A stretch of DNA of 64,000 nt from Palsa-504 sp003136255 (GTDB lineage: Bacteria; Actinomycetota; Actinomycetes; Streptosporangiales; Streptosporangiaceae). The notes under the pieces were generated by a model, which saw only the letters and a program-made list of their open reading frames with translations, searched no databases and was not told the origin of the DNA. Position 1 is the first letter of the stretch. Every line of letters starts with the position of its first letter. The position numbers and the translations under genes were made by a program. Where the stretch lies: the NCBI GenBank assembly GCA_003136255.1, contig PLDT01000350.1, positions 1-64,000 on the forward strand, read 5' to 3'. This document shows positions 44,196-52,804 of the stretch, piece after piece.

Positions 44196-46850
44196 ATGGC
44201 GACCCGTGTCCGGAACCAACCAGCCCGCCAGCCCGGTGCCCCCGCGGCCCGGACCGGCGCGGGGGGTCGCGGCACGTCAGCGAGCTATTCCGGCGGCACG
44301 CCCCGCCGCACGCCCCCCAAGAAAAAGAAGCCTCCTCAGTCCCGTAAGCCGCGCAGCCAGCCTCGTAACCAGCCTCGCACGCCCGCTCGGACCCATGATC
44401 CGGTCGTGATCCTGATCGGGTGGATCGGCCGGGTGATCTCGGGCGCCTGGATGGTGGTGGCCGGGGCCCTCGGGTTCGCGGTCCGGTCGGTCGGCCGCGG
44501 CGCGCGTGACCTCGAACCGCACCACCGCCGCGACGGCGTGGGCCTGCTCACCCTCGGGGTCGCCATCGTGCTCGCAGGCGGCCTGTGGCTGCGGATGAGC
44601 AACGCGGTCGGGCGCGGCATCTACCAGGCGGTCACCGGCGGGGTCGGAGCGCTGGCCTTCCTGGCCCCGGTGCTGGTCGCACTGCTGGCCTGGCGGTTCC
44701 TGCGGCATCCGGACCGCAACCAGGCGACCCGGCGGGCCGCGATCGGCTGGACCGCCCTGCTCCTCGGCCTGAGCGGCCTGCTCGAGATCGCCAAGGGCTC
44801 ACCGCGTCCGTCCGGCGGCTCAGCCATGATCCGCAAGGCAGGCGGCTATATCGGCTACGGGGTCGGCGGGCCGCTGGCCCGCGCCCTGACCCCGTGGGTG
44901 GCGGCGCCGCTGCTTGCGCTGCTGGCCCTGTTCGGCCTGCTGCTCATCACCGGCACCCCGCTGCACCGGATTCCCGAGCGCCTGTCTGGGCTGCGCGAGC
45001 TCTTCGGGTACACCGCGCCCGAGCGCGACGACCAGGACGGCCTGGAGATCGACGAGGACTACGAGGCCGGCACCGGGATCCGGACCCGAGGACCGCGGCG
45101 CGGCCAGATCGCCAAGAACGTCCGGCTCCGCCCGGCCCTGGAGGCCGGCGGCCACGTCAAGCCGTACGACACGCCGCTGGTCGGCCCGGGCAAGAAGCGC
45201 GACGCGGCGGCCAAGGCGGTGACCGGCGCCCGTCCCGACGGCGAGGCCGGACTGATCGAAGCGCTCACCTTCGACACCCACGGGGACCACCCCGCCCCCG
45301 CGGCCGAGCCGGCCAGGGAACCCATCGAGCTCAAGCCGTCCATGCCGCTGCGCAATCCCGAGCAACTCACGCTGACCGGCGACGCGGTGGCCTACACGCT
45401 GCCGCCGATGGCGCTGCTGCGACCGGGCTCGGCGCCCAAGGCGCGGACCCGGGCCAACGACATCGTGGTGGAGGCGCTGACCGAGGTGCTCGAGCAGTTC
45501 CAGGTCGATGCGCAGGTCACCGGGTTCAGCCGCGGGCCCACCGTGACCAGGTACGAGATTGAGCTGGGCCCCGCGGTCAAGGTGGAGCGGGTCACCGCGC
45601 TGCAGAAGAACATCGCGTACGCGGTGAAGAGCGCCGACGTGCGGATCGTCTCCCCGATCCCGGGCCGGTCGGCCATCGGGGTGGAGATCCCGAACGCAGA
45701 CAAGGAGATCGTCAGCCTGGGTGATGTGCTCAAGTCGCAGGTGGCGATCGGCGACCACCACCCGATGGTGGTCGGGCTGGGCAAAGACGTCGAAGGCCGG
45801 GTGCTGGTCGCGAACCTGGCCAAGATGCCGCACATCCTGATCGCCGGCGCCACCGGCTCCGGCAAGTCGGTCTGCCTGAACAGCCTGATCACCTCGATCC
45901 TGACCCGGTCCACGCCGGACGAGGTACGGATGATCCTGATCGACCCCAAGCGGGTCGAGCTGACCATCTACGACGGCATCCCGCACCTGATCACGCCGAT
46001 CATCACCAACCCCAAGAAGGCTGCCGAGGCGCTGGAATGGGTGGTCGGCGAGATGGAGCGCCGGTACGACGACCTGGCCGCCAGCGGGTTCCGGCACATC
46101 GACGACTTCAACAAGGCGGTGCGCGCCGGGCGGCTGACGCCCCCGGCCGGCAGTGAGCGCGTTTACCAGCCCTACCCGTACCTGCTGGTCATCGTCGACG
46201 AGCTGGCCGACCTGATGATGGTCGCGCCGCGCGACGTCGAGGACTCGGTGGTCCGCATCACCCAGCTGGCCCGCGCGGCGGGCATCCACCTGGTGCTGGC
46301 CACGCAGCGGCCCAGCGTGGACGTGGTGACCGGCCTGATCAAGGCGAACGTCCCGTCCCGGCTGGCCTTCTCCACCTCCAGCCTGATGGACTCCCGGGTC
46401 ATCTTGGACCAGCCCGGCGCGGAGAAGCTGGTCGGGCAGGGCGACGCGCTGTTCCTGCCCATGGGCGCGTCCAAGCCGATCCGGCTGCAGAACGCGTTCG
46501 TGGACGAGAAGGAGATCCGCGAGATCGTCGCGCACTGCAAGAAGCAGGCCGAGCCCGCCTACCGCGAGGACGTAGCCGCGGTTAAGGAATCCACCCGCGA
46601 GATTGACTCCGACATCGGCGACGACCTGGACCTGCTGATCCAGGCCGCGGAGCTGATCATCACCACCCAGTTCGGGTCGACGTCGATGCTGCAGCGCAAG
46701 CTGCGGGTCGGCTTCGCCAAGGCCGGGCGGTTGATGGATCTGCTGGAGAGCCGGAACATCGTCGGTCCCAGCGAAGGCTCCAAGGCCCGCGACGTGCTGG
46801 TCAGGCCGGACGACCTGGACGACACGCTCATCTCGTTGCGCGGCGGATAG
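44196..46850 (+). CDS. ftsK: DNA translocase FtsK/SpoIIIE
   Basis: An 884-residue protein from ATG 44196. A basic, Pro-rich N-terminus (~70 residues) is followed by four or five membrane helices up to ~250, a linker, then the motor: alpha/beta domain with Walker A GATGSGKS (551-558), Walker B YLLVIVDELADLMM (~660) and the TQRPSVDVVTGLIKAN motif. The C-terminal gamma domain (TSMLQRKLRVGFAKAGRLMD) recognises polar KOPS-like sequences. It pumps chromosomal DNA through the division or sporulation septum. The next gene is 105 bases downstream. Confidence 0.97.
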   Translation: MATRVRNQPARQPGAPAARTGAGGRGTSASYSGGTPRRTPPKKKKPPQSRKPRSQPRNQPRTPARTHDPVVILIGWIGRVISGAWMVVAGALGFAVRSVGRGARDLEPHHRRDGVGLLTLGVAIVLAGGLWLRMSNAVGRGIYQAVTGGVGALAFLAPVLVALLAWRFLRHPDRNQATRRAAIGWTALLLGLSGLLEIAKGSPRPSGGSAMIRKAGGYIGYGVGGPLARALTPWVAAPLLALLALFGLLLITGTPLHRIPERLSGLRELFGYTAPERDDQDGLEIDEDYEAGTGIRTRGPRRGQIAKNVRLRPALEAGGHVKPYDTPLVGPGKKRDAAAKAVTGARPDGEAGLIEALTFDTHGDHPAPAAEPAREPIELKPSMPLRNPEQLTLTGDAVAYTLPPMALLRPGSAPKARTRANDIVVEALTEVLEQFQVDAQVTGFSRGPTVTRYEIELGPAVKVERVTALQKNIAYAVKSADVRIVSPIPGRSAIGVEIPNADKEIVSLGDVLKSQVAIGDHHPMVVGLGKDVEGRVLVANLAKMPHILIAGATGSGKSVCLNSLITSILTRSTPDEVRMILIDPKRVELTIYDGIPHLITPIITNPKKAAEALEWVVGEMERRYDDLAASGFRHIDDFNKAVRAGRLTPPAGSERVYQPYPYLLVIVDELADLMMVAPRDVEDSVVRITQLARAAGIHLVLATQRPSVDVVTGLIKANVPSRLAFSTSSLMDSRVILDQPGAEKLVGQGDALFLPMGASKPIRLQNAFVDEKEIREIVAHCKKQAEPAYREDVAAVKESTREIDSDIGDDLDLLIQAAELIITTQFGSTSMLQRKLRVGFAKAGRLMDLLESRNIVGPSEGSKARDVLVRPDDLDDTLISLRGG

Positions 46851-46955
46851 GCTGCGTCCGCCGCGCCGATCTGGCAATGTTTCCTGTCTACACTTGGTGA
46901 TTGGCCCCGCACTCGGGGAGTGGGAAATCGCGACCGAAGGCACGTGGAGGGCAGC

Positions 46956-47741
46956 GTGAGCATCGGCGAATCCCTGGCCGACGCGCGCCGTGAGGCCGGT
47001 CTCACGGTTACTCAGGTCAGCCAGCAGACCCGGATCAGGGAATCGATCATCCGGGACATCGAGCAGGGTGACTTCGCCGCCTGCGGCGGCGACTTCTACG
47101 CGCGCGGGCACATCCGCAGCATCGCCGGGGCCGTAGGCACCGACCCGGCCCCGCTGATCAGCAAGTACGACGCCGACCACGGGCCGCTGGGCCCGCTGCG
47201 GGCGGCCGACGTGTTCGAACCCTCCAAGCCGATCAAGATCCGTGAGCGGCGCTCGCCCAGCATGACCATGATCGTGGTCGTGGTGCTGCTCGCCATCATC
47301 GGCTTCGCCTCCTATCGCCTGGTGTCCTCGCACGGCAACAAGCCCGGCCCGGTTGCCGGGGCCGGAGTCGCCGCCACCACCAGCCCCAAGCCCAGCGCCC
47401 GGCCGACACCGTCGGCCTCCACGTCCCCCACGCCGTCTGTGGCGCCCTCGGACGTAGTGATCAAGGTCGCCGCGGTGGAGGAGTGCTGGGTCCAGCTCAC
47501 CCAGGCCAACGGCGGCTCGCAGATCTACATGGGGGTCGTCCCGGCGGGCAGCTCGATGACCTGGACTGAGAGCCAGGCGGTCAGCATCCGGCTGGGCAAC
47601 CCGGCCGGCATCGTCCTCACCGTGGACGGTCAGCGCCAGCCGATCAGCACCGCCCTGCCGTTGACGCTGAGCTACAGCCCGCGGGGCGGGTCGACGCCGA
47701 GCACCCAGCCCGGTTCGTCGTCCGGCGTCCAGTCGGGCTAG
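46956..47741 (+). CDS. RodZ-like helix-turn-helix membrane protein (DUF4115)
   Basis: A 261-residue protein from GTG 46956, preceded by GTGGAGGG. It has an HTH_25 domain at ~1-65 (SIGESLADARREAGLTVTQV, then GDFYARGHIRSIAGAVGTDP), one transmembrane helix (~104-122, SMTMIVVVVLLAIIGFASY), a Thr/Ser/Pro-rich extracytoplasmic linker, and a C-terminal DUF4115 beta domain (VEECWVQLTQANGG). RodZ of other bacteria links MreB to wall synthesis; the position between ftsK and rimO is conserved in actinobacteria. The role here is inferred. Confidence 0.9.
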   Translation: MSIGESLADARREAGLTVTQVSQQTRIRESIIRDIEQGDFAACGGDFYARGHIRSIAGAVGTDPAPLISKYDADHGPLGPLRAADVFEPSKPIKIRERRSPSMTMIVVVVLLAIIGFASYRLVSSHGNKPGPVAGAGVAATTSPKPSARPTPSASTSPTPSVAPSDVVIKVAAVEECWVQLTQANGGSQIYMGVVPAGSSMTWTESQAVSIRLGNPAGIVLTVDGQRQPISTALPLTLSYSPRGGSTPSTQPGSSSGVQSG

Positions 47742-47791
47742 CAGGACCCGGGACCCGCCAAGCTGTCCCGCTCACCGCATAGGCTCTCGGT

Positions 47792-49261
47792 GTGTCTTCA
47801 CCGTCCGGATCTCCTCGCCCGGCTGGGTCGGCCGCGCGCACGGTCAGCCTGGTCACGCTGGGCTGCGCCCGTAACGAGGTGGACTCCGAGGAGCTAGCGG
47901 CCCGCCTGACCGCGTCCGGCTGGGACCTGACCTCGGCCGATGAGGCCAGCGTGGTGCTCGTGAACACCTGCGGCTTCATCCAGGCGGCCAAGCAGGAGTC
48001 CATCGCCGAGCTGCTGTCCGCGGCCGAGTCTGGCGCGAAGGTCGCCGCGGTGGGCTGCCTGGCCGAACGCTACGGCGCCGAGCTGGCCGGCGAGCTGCCC
48101 GAGGCGCAGATCCTCAGCTTCGACGACTACGGCGACATCGGCGCGCGGCTCGACGACGTGCTGGTCGGCCGTCGCCGTCCCGCGCACACCGCGCGGGACC
48201 GCCGCACGCTGCTGCCCATCACCCCCGCCGAGCGCCAAGCCGCCCAGCCCGACCGCCAGGTCGGCCAGCCCGACCAACCGCACCTCACCACGACGCCGTG
48301 GGCCAGGCCGGACCCTTCGAGCGACGGCGTGCTCCGGCGCCGGCTGTCGGCCGGGGTGGTGGCGCCGCTGAAGATCGCGTCCGGCTGCGACCGGCGCTGC
48401 TCGTTCTGCGCCATCCCGTCCTTCCGCGGCGCGTTCGTGTCCCGGCGCCCGACCGAGATCCTGGCCGAGGCCCGCTGGCTGGCCAGCCAGGGCGTCCGCG
48501 AGCTGATGCTGGTCAGCGAGAACTCCACCTCCTACGGCAAGGACCTGGGCAACCTGCGGCTGCTCGAGGAGGTGCTGCCCGACCTAGCCGCCATCGAGGG
48601 CATCGTGCGGGTCAGGATCAGCTACCTGCAGCCCGCCGAGGTGCGCCCGGGCCTGATCGAGGTCATCGCGTCCACGCCCGGGGTGGCCGACTACTTCGAC
48701 CTGTCGTTCCAGCACGCCAGCGGGCCGGTGCTGCGGGCCATGCGGCGGTTCGGCGACCGTGAGCGGTTCCTGAACCTGCTCGACCAGATCCGGGAGCTCA
48801 GCCCGGGGGCAGGCGTCCGGTCCAACTTCATCGTCGGCTTCCCCGGTGAGACCGCCGCTGACCTAGCCGAGCTCGAGCTCTTCCTGGGCGCCGCGGGGCT
48901 CGACGCCATCGGCATCTTCGGCTACTCCGACGAAGACGGCACCGAGGCCGCGTCCCGGCCGGGCAAGCTGGACGACGCGGAGATCTCTCGCCGGGTGGAG
49001 GAGTTCGCCGACCTGGCCGACGAGTTGATGGCCCAGCGGGCCGCGGACCGGGTGGGGGAGACCCTCGACGTGCTGATCGAAGACGTTTCCGCGGCTGACG
49101 AGGAGCCATCCGAGGGCTACCCTGGCCGGGCCGCCCATCAGGCGCCCGAAGTCGACGGGGTGACCACGGTCCGATCCGCGGTCCCGCTCGCCCCTGGCGA
49201 TCTGGTCCGCGCGGTAGTGACCGGGTCGGACGGAGTGGACCTGATCGCCGACGCGATCTAG
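47792..49261 (+). CDS. rimO: ribosomal protein S12 methylthiotransferase
   Basis: A 489-residue radical SAM enzyme that adds a methylthio group to an Asp of ribosomal protein S12. It has an N-terminal UPF0004 domain with three Cys (LGCARNEVDSEEL, NTCGFIQAAKQES, AVGCLAERYG), the radical SAM motif CDRRCSFC (Cys199, 203, 206), IRVRISYLQPAEV-type barrel strands and a C-terminal TRAM domain (LDVLIEDVSAADEEP to GDLVRAVVTGSDGVDL). A ~50-residue Gln/Pro-rich insertion (~130-180) precedes the SAM motif, as in related actinomycetes. The start is GTG 47792. Confidence 0.97.
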   Translation: MSSPSGSPRPAGSAARTVSLVTLGCARNEVDSEELAARLTASGWDLTSADEASVVLVNTCGFIQAAKQESIAELLSAAESGAKVAAVGCLAERYGAELAGELPEAQILSFDDYGDIGARLDDVLVGRRRPAHTARDRRTLLPITPAERQAAQPDRQVGQPDQPHLTTTPWARPDPSSDGVLRRRLSAGVVAPLKIASGCDRRCSFCAIPSFRGAFVSRRPTEILAEARWLASQGVRELMLVSENSTSYGKDLGNLRLLEEVLPDLAAIEGIVRVRISYLQPAEVRPGLIEVIASTPGVADYFDLSFQHASGPVLRAMRRFGDRERFLNLLDQIRELSPGAGVRSNFIVGFPGETAADLAELELFLGAAGLDAIGIFGYSDEDGTEAASRPGKLDDAEISRRVEEFADLADELMAQRAADRVGETLDVLIEDVSAADEEPSEGYPGRAAHQAPEVDGVTTVRSAVPLAPGDLVRAVVTGSDGVDLIADAI

Positions 49262-49299
49262 CCCGGGCTGGCCGGCACCGGAGGTTGGGAGGCAAGATC

Positions 49300-49806
49300 G
49301 TGGTCGTGGCATCGGTCGGCGAGGACGCGTATGAGCTGGCCGGGCAGATCCTCGCCCGGCTGCAGGCGGCCGGTCACACCGTCGCCGTCGCCGAGTCACT
49401 GACCGGCGGCCTGGTCGCCGCGGCGCTCACCGACATACCGGGCGCCTCGGCTTCGTTCCGCGGCGGCGTCGTCACCTACGCCGCCGAGCTCAAGGCGTCC
49501 CTGCTGGGCGTGGACCCGGGCATGCTGGCCCGGCACGGCGCGGTCTACGCGCCGGTGGCCGCGGCCATGGCGGCCGGGGTCAGGACCCGGCTCGGCGCGA
49601 CCTACGGGGTGGCGACCACCGGGGTGGCGGGCCCCGAACCCGCGGACGGGCAGCCGGTAGGCACGGCGCACATCGCGGTCAGCGCCGCGGACGACACGGT
49701 GGTACGCACCATCGTCCTGACCGGCGACCGGCACGTCATCCGTAGACTGACGGTGGAGCATGCGCTCGGCCTGCTGCTCGGCAGGCTCCGGGAAGATTCG
49801 GACTGA
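49300..49806 (+). CDS. cinA: CinA C-terminal domain protein (nicotinamide-nucleotide amidohydrolase)
   Basis: A 168-residue stand-alone CinA/PncC domain: HTVAVAESLTGGLVAAALTD with catalytic Ser, ASFRGGVVTYAAELKASLLG, GATYGVATTGVAGPEPADGQ and PVGTAHIAVSA. It deamidates nicotinamide mononucleotide in NAD recycling. GTG 49300 is preferred because GGGAGG lies nine bases upstream; a TTG at 49285 would place the start inside the ribosome-binding site. It follows rimO by only 38 bases. In relatives pgsA lies between these two genes and is absent here. Confidence 0.93.
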   Translation: MVVASVGEDAYELAGQILARLQAAGHTVAVAESLTGGLVAAALTDIPGASASFRGGVVTYAAELKASLLGVDPGMLARHGAVYAPVAAAMAAGVRTRLGATYGVATTGVAGPEPADGQPVGTAHIAVSAADDTVVRTIVLTGDRHVIRRLTVEHALGLLLGRLREDSD

Positions 49807-49915
49807 TTACAGCGTTACGTTGGCAGCGAACACGGGGTGGCCGGATCTCGCAAACTAGCCGTATTGCCAGGTACGGTGAAGTGTCGGCGGTTCGGCCTTC
49901 GAAGGGAGTGCGACT

Positions 49916-50335
49916 ATGGTTCTGCTCCGTCAGCTGCTAGGTGACGTGCTGCGCCGGCTGCGCCTGCGGCAGGGTCGTACGCTGCGCGAGGTCTCCGCCT
50001 CGGCGCGTGTTTCTCTCGGTTACCTGTCCGAGGTCGAGCGCGGCCAGAAGGAAGCCTCATCTGAACTGCTCGCCGCGATCTGCGGCGCCCTGGGTACACC
50101 GCTCTCTCAGGTGTTCCGTGAGGTCTCGGACAACTTTGCCCTCGCGGAACTCCAGCACGAGCCGGTGCTGGAAATGCCGAGGGAGCCTGGCCTGCGCGTG
50201 CCGGCCGAGGCGCGCCCCGGCGGGCCGTCCGCGAACTTCGTCTCGATCAGCACCATCGACCCGGACACCGAGGCGGCCATGGACTTCGCGGACTCCGGTC
50301 CGGGCTTCGACGTCACGGACATGGTCCCGGTCTAA
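49916..50335 (+). CDS. clgR: ClgR-type XRE family transcriptional regulator
   Basis: A 139-residue protein. The HTH reads LGDVLRRLRLRQGRTLREVS and ARVSLGYLSEVERGQKEASS, followed by ELLAAICGALGTPLSQVFRE, the near-invariant ClgR/PopR sequence, then an acidic C-terminal tail. ClgR activates clp protease genes and related proteostasis functions in actinobacteria and is itself degraded by Clp. Location after cinA is the conserved arrangement. GGGAGTG lies just upstream of the ATG. Confidence 0.95.
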   Translation: MVLLRQLLGDVLRRLRLRQGRTLREVSASARVSLGYLSEVERGQKEASSELLAAICGALGTPLSQVFREVSDNFALAELQHEPVLEMPREPGLRVPAEARPGGPSANFVSISTIDPDTEAAMDFADSGPGFDVTDMVPV

Positions 50336-50353
50336 GCCGCGGCGCTTAGCGCC

Positions 50354-50803
50354 TCACACCCAGGCGCGCGGGTTCTCGGTCAGCAGACGCACCATGTCGG
50401 GCAGGCGGCCCGCCACGATGTCGGCCAGCGTGACCTGCTCGAGCACGGCGCGCTCGTTGGCCCGCAGCGCGATCCAGACCTGCTGCAGGGGCTCGGCCAC
50501 GCCCGGATAGGTGACGTTCTCGGGCCGTTCGCCCCGCACGCCCAGCAGTTGACCGTCGATGACCCGGATGATGTCGGCCAGGGAGATCTCCGACGCCGGC
50601 CGCGCCAGCCAGAAGCCGCCGTCCGGTCCGCGCTGGCTGCGGATGAGCCCGGCCCGCCGAAGCTGGGTCAGGATGGTCTCCAGGAACTTGCCCGGTATCT
50701 GCTGAGCGCGGGCGAGCTGATCGGCGGTGACGTGGCCGGGGCCCGCCGCCGCGAGTTCGATAGCAGCGCGCAGTGCGTAGTCGGCCCGGGCTGACAGTCG
50801 CAT
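50354..50803 (-). CDS. Rrf2 family transcriptional regulator
   Basis: A 149-residue protein starting MRLSARADYALRAAIELAAA. The winged helix continues through LARAQQIPGKFLETILTQLR, RAGLIRSQRGPDGGFWLARP and EISLADIIRVIDG. The iron-sulfur Cys triad of IscR/NsrR is absent (no Cys in that loop), so it likely senses something other than an Fe-S signal. It converges on clgR and is divergent from the membrane protein at 50924. An ATG at 50812 would add three residues. Confidence 0.9.
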   Translation of the reverse strand: MRLSARADYALRAAIELAAAGPGHVTADQLARAQQIPGKFLETILTQLRRAGLIRSQRGPDGGFWLARPASEISLADIIRVIDGQLLGVRGERPENVTYPGVAEPLQQVWIALRANERAVLEQVTLADIVAGRLPDMVRLLTENPRAWV

Positions 50804-50923
50804 GACCGCCATTATGCACGTTCCCCACCGATTTTCTGGCATTGGCGTTCTGCTCCGGGGCCGCGCCGAGTCCCGGCTCCGTACTAGGCTCACTCGAGAA
50901 ACCGCGAACTGGCCTGGGAGAGT

Positions 50924-52792
50924 ATGCACACGCCGCCACCCGAAGACGACCCGGGCACGATGCCGCTCGCCGTCGCCCGGGTCGGCGCTCGCGCCGGGAA
51001 CCCTCTGGCCGGCGGATCCGCCGAGCCCGCCCTGGACTTCGACGGCGACGGTGTGAACGGGAGCAACGGCCACCACCTCGCACCGGAGCAGGGCAGCGCG
51101 CCCCAGCTCGAGAGACCCCAGCTCGAGAGGTCACCGCTCGAGAGGTCACCGCTCAAGGGCCCGCGGTTCACCTGGCCCCGTCTCAGCGTGCCCCGGCCCC
51201 GTCTCAGCGGTCCCTGGCTCCGCCGCGCGATCCTGGTGGCCTGGCCGGTCGGCCTAGCCGCCGCGGGCATCGTCCTGTACCTGTGCTACCTGGCCATATC
51301 GCGGACCCAGGAGGTCACCTCCGACGGCGCGTCCAACGCGCTGCAGGCCTGGGACATGCTGCACGGCAACCCGCTGCTGCGTGGCTGGACAGTCACAGAC
51401 GTGTCGTTCTACACCACCGAGCTGCCCGAGTACATGATCGTGGAGGCGGTCCGCGGGCTGAACGCCGACGTCCTGCACGCCTCGGCCGCGATCACCTACA
51501 CGCTGCTGGTGCTGACGGCCGGGCTGCTCGGCCGGGGCCAGGCCAAGGGCCGCGAGGGCATGGTGCGCCTATTCATCGCGGCCGGGATCGTGGTCGCGCC
51601 GCAAAGCGGCCCGGGCGCGTTCATCCTGGTCTTCCAGCCCGACCACACCGGTACCTCGGTGCCGCTGATGCTGACCTGGCTGGTCCTGGACCGCGCCCCG
51701 CGGAAATGGTACGTGCCGCCCGTCATCGCCTTGATGCTGGCCTGGGGCGCGATCGGCGACCAGCTGATCCTGCTCATCGCCGTGGCCCCGCTGGCCGCGG
51801 TCTCCGCCGTGCGCGCCTACCAGGTCCTGGTCCAGCGCCGCGAGGGGTGGCGCAACGGCTGGTTCGACGTATCGCTGCTAGTGGCGGCGGCCGCGGCGGT
51901 GGAGATATCCCGGATCGTGGTCAAGGCGATCTCCGCGCACGGCGGCTTCACCGTGCTGCCCGTCCAGGGCGGCGTGGCCCCGGTCACCGAGATGTCGGCG
52001 CACCTGTGGCTGCTGGTGCAGAGCCTCTGCGGCATCTACGGCGCCGACCTGTTCGGCATGACCTCGATCGGGCTGGAAGGCGCCATCGCGTTGCTGCACC
52101 TGATCGGCCTGGCCCTGGCCGCGTGGGGCCTGTGGCTGGTCATCCGGAGGTTCTTCAGCTGCGAGGACCGCATCGCCCAGCTCCTGACCGTGGGCATCTT
52201 GATCAACTTGGCCGCTTACCTGCTGAGCACCACGCCCAGCACGTACTGGAGCGCGCGCGAGGTGGCGCCCGTGCTGGCGATGGGTGCCGTGCTGGCCGGC
52301 CGGATGCTGGGCGGCCGGCTGAGAAAGGCCCGGCTGGTGCCCGCCCTGAGCCTGGTCCTAGCCTGCTACCTGGCGGCACTCGGCTACTCGGTGACCAAGC
52401 CGAGCATCCCGGCCGTCAGCCAGAACCTTGCGGACTGGCTCGGTCAGCACGACCTGACCTACGGCCTGAGCAGCTACGGGCTGGGCAACACCACCACCCT
52501 GGCCAGCGGCGAGACTGTCGACGTGCGCCCGGTGAGCTGGGAGAACACCACGGTGGCGGGCGGGCCCTACGAGTTCGACAAGTCGTGGTACGACCCGACC
52601 CTGCACTACGCGAACTTCGTGGTGCTGATCCAGCCGCCCCTCCCCATCGACCCGATCGCGCTCTGGGAGGTCCGGGACTCGTTCGGGAAACCGCAGCACA
52701 TCTACTACTTCAGCCGGTACACCATCATGGTCTTCAACAAGAACCTGCTGAACGACCTCAGCCCGTCGCTGCCCCCGCCCCCACCTAGCTAG
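50924..52792 (+). CDS. polytopic membrane protein, possible GT-C type glycosyltransferase
   Basis: A 622-residue protein. A hydrophilic N-terminus contains a short repeat (LERPQLERSPLERSPLKG, ~65-82; two 15-base DNA repeats), followed by about eleven hydrophobic segments from residue ~105 to 490 and a C-terminal extracytoplasmic domain (~495-610). After the first helix comes SDGASNALQAWDMLHGNPLL, with an acidic residue in the position where GT-C enzymes keep theirs. Proteins of this shape are widespread in actinomycetes without assigned function; glycosyl transfer from a polyprenyl donor is an inference from topology. Confidence 0.75.
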   Translation: MHTPPPEDDPGTMPLAVARVGARAGNPLAGGSAEPALDFDGDGVNGSNGHHLAPEQGSAPQLERPQLERSPLERSPLKGPRFTWPRLSVPRPRLSGPWLRRAILVAWPVGLAAAGIVLYLCYLAISRTQEVTSDGASNALQAWDMLHGNPLLRGWTVTDVSFYTTELPEYMIVEAVRGLNADVLHASAAITYTLLVLTAGLLGRGQAKGREGMVRLFIAAGIVVAPQSGPGAFILVFQPDHTGTSVPLMLTWLVLDRAPRKWYVPPVIALMLAWGAIGDQLILLIAVAPLAAVSAVRAYQVLVQRREGWRNGWFDVSLLVAAAAAVEISRIVVKAISAHGGFTVLPVQGGVAPVTEMSAHLWLLVQSLCGIYGADLFGMTSIGLEGAIALLHLIGLALAAWGLWLVIRRFFSCEDRIAQLLTVGILINLAAYLLSTTPSTYWSAREVAPVLAMGAVLAGRMLGGRLRKARLVPALSLVLACYLAALGYSVTKPSIPAVSQNLADWLGQHDLTYGLSSYGLGNTTTLASGETVDVRPVSWENTTVAGGPYEFDKSWYDPTLHYANFVVLIQPPLPIDPIALWEVRDSFGKPQHIYYFSRYTIMVFNKNLLNDLSPSLPPPPPS

Positions 52793-52804
52793 CGCGGCCA
52801 GGTG

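Noticed and set aside
44820..47333. Open frame of about 840 codons antisense to ftsK and the RodZ-like gene
   Set aside because: The long antisense frame is a consequence of high GC third positions; the translation is low-complexity Arg/Gly/Asp/His, with no domain, while both sense genes are unambiguous.
51110..51160. CTCGAGAGGTCACCG repeats, considered as an operator array
   Set aside because: They are in frame in the membrane protein and encode the LERSP repeat.
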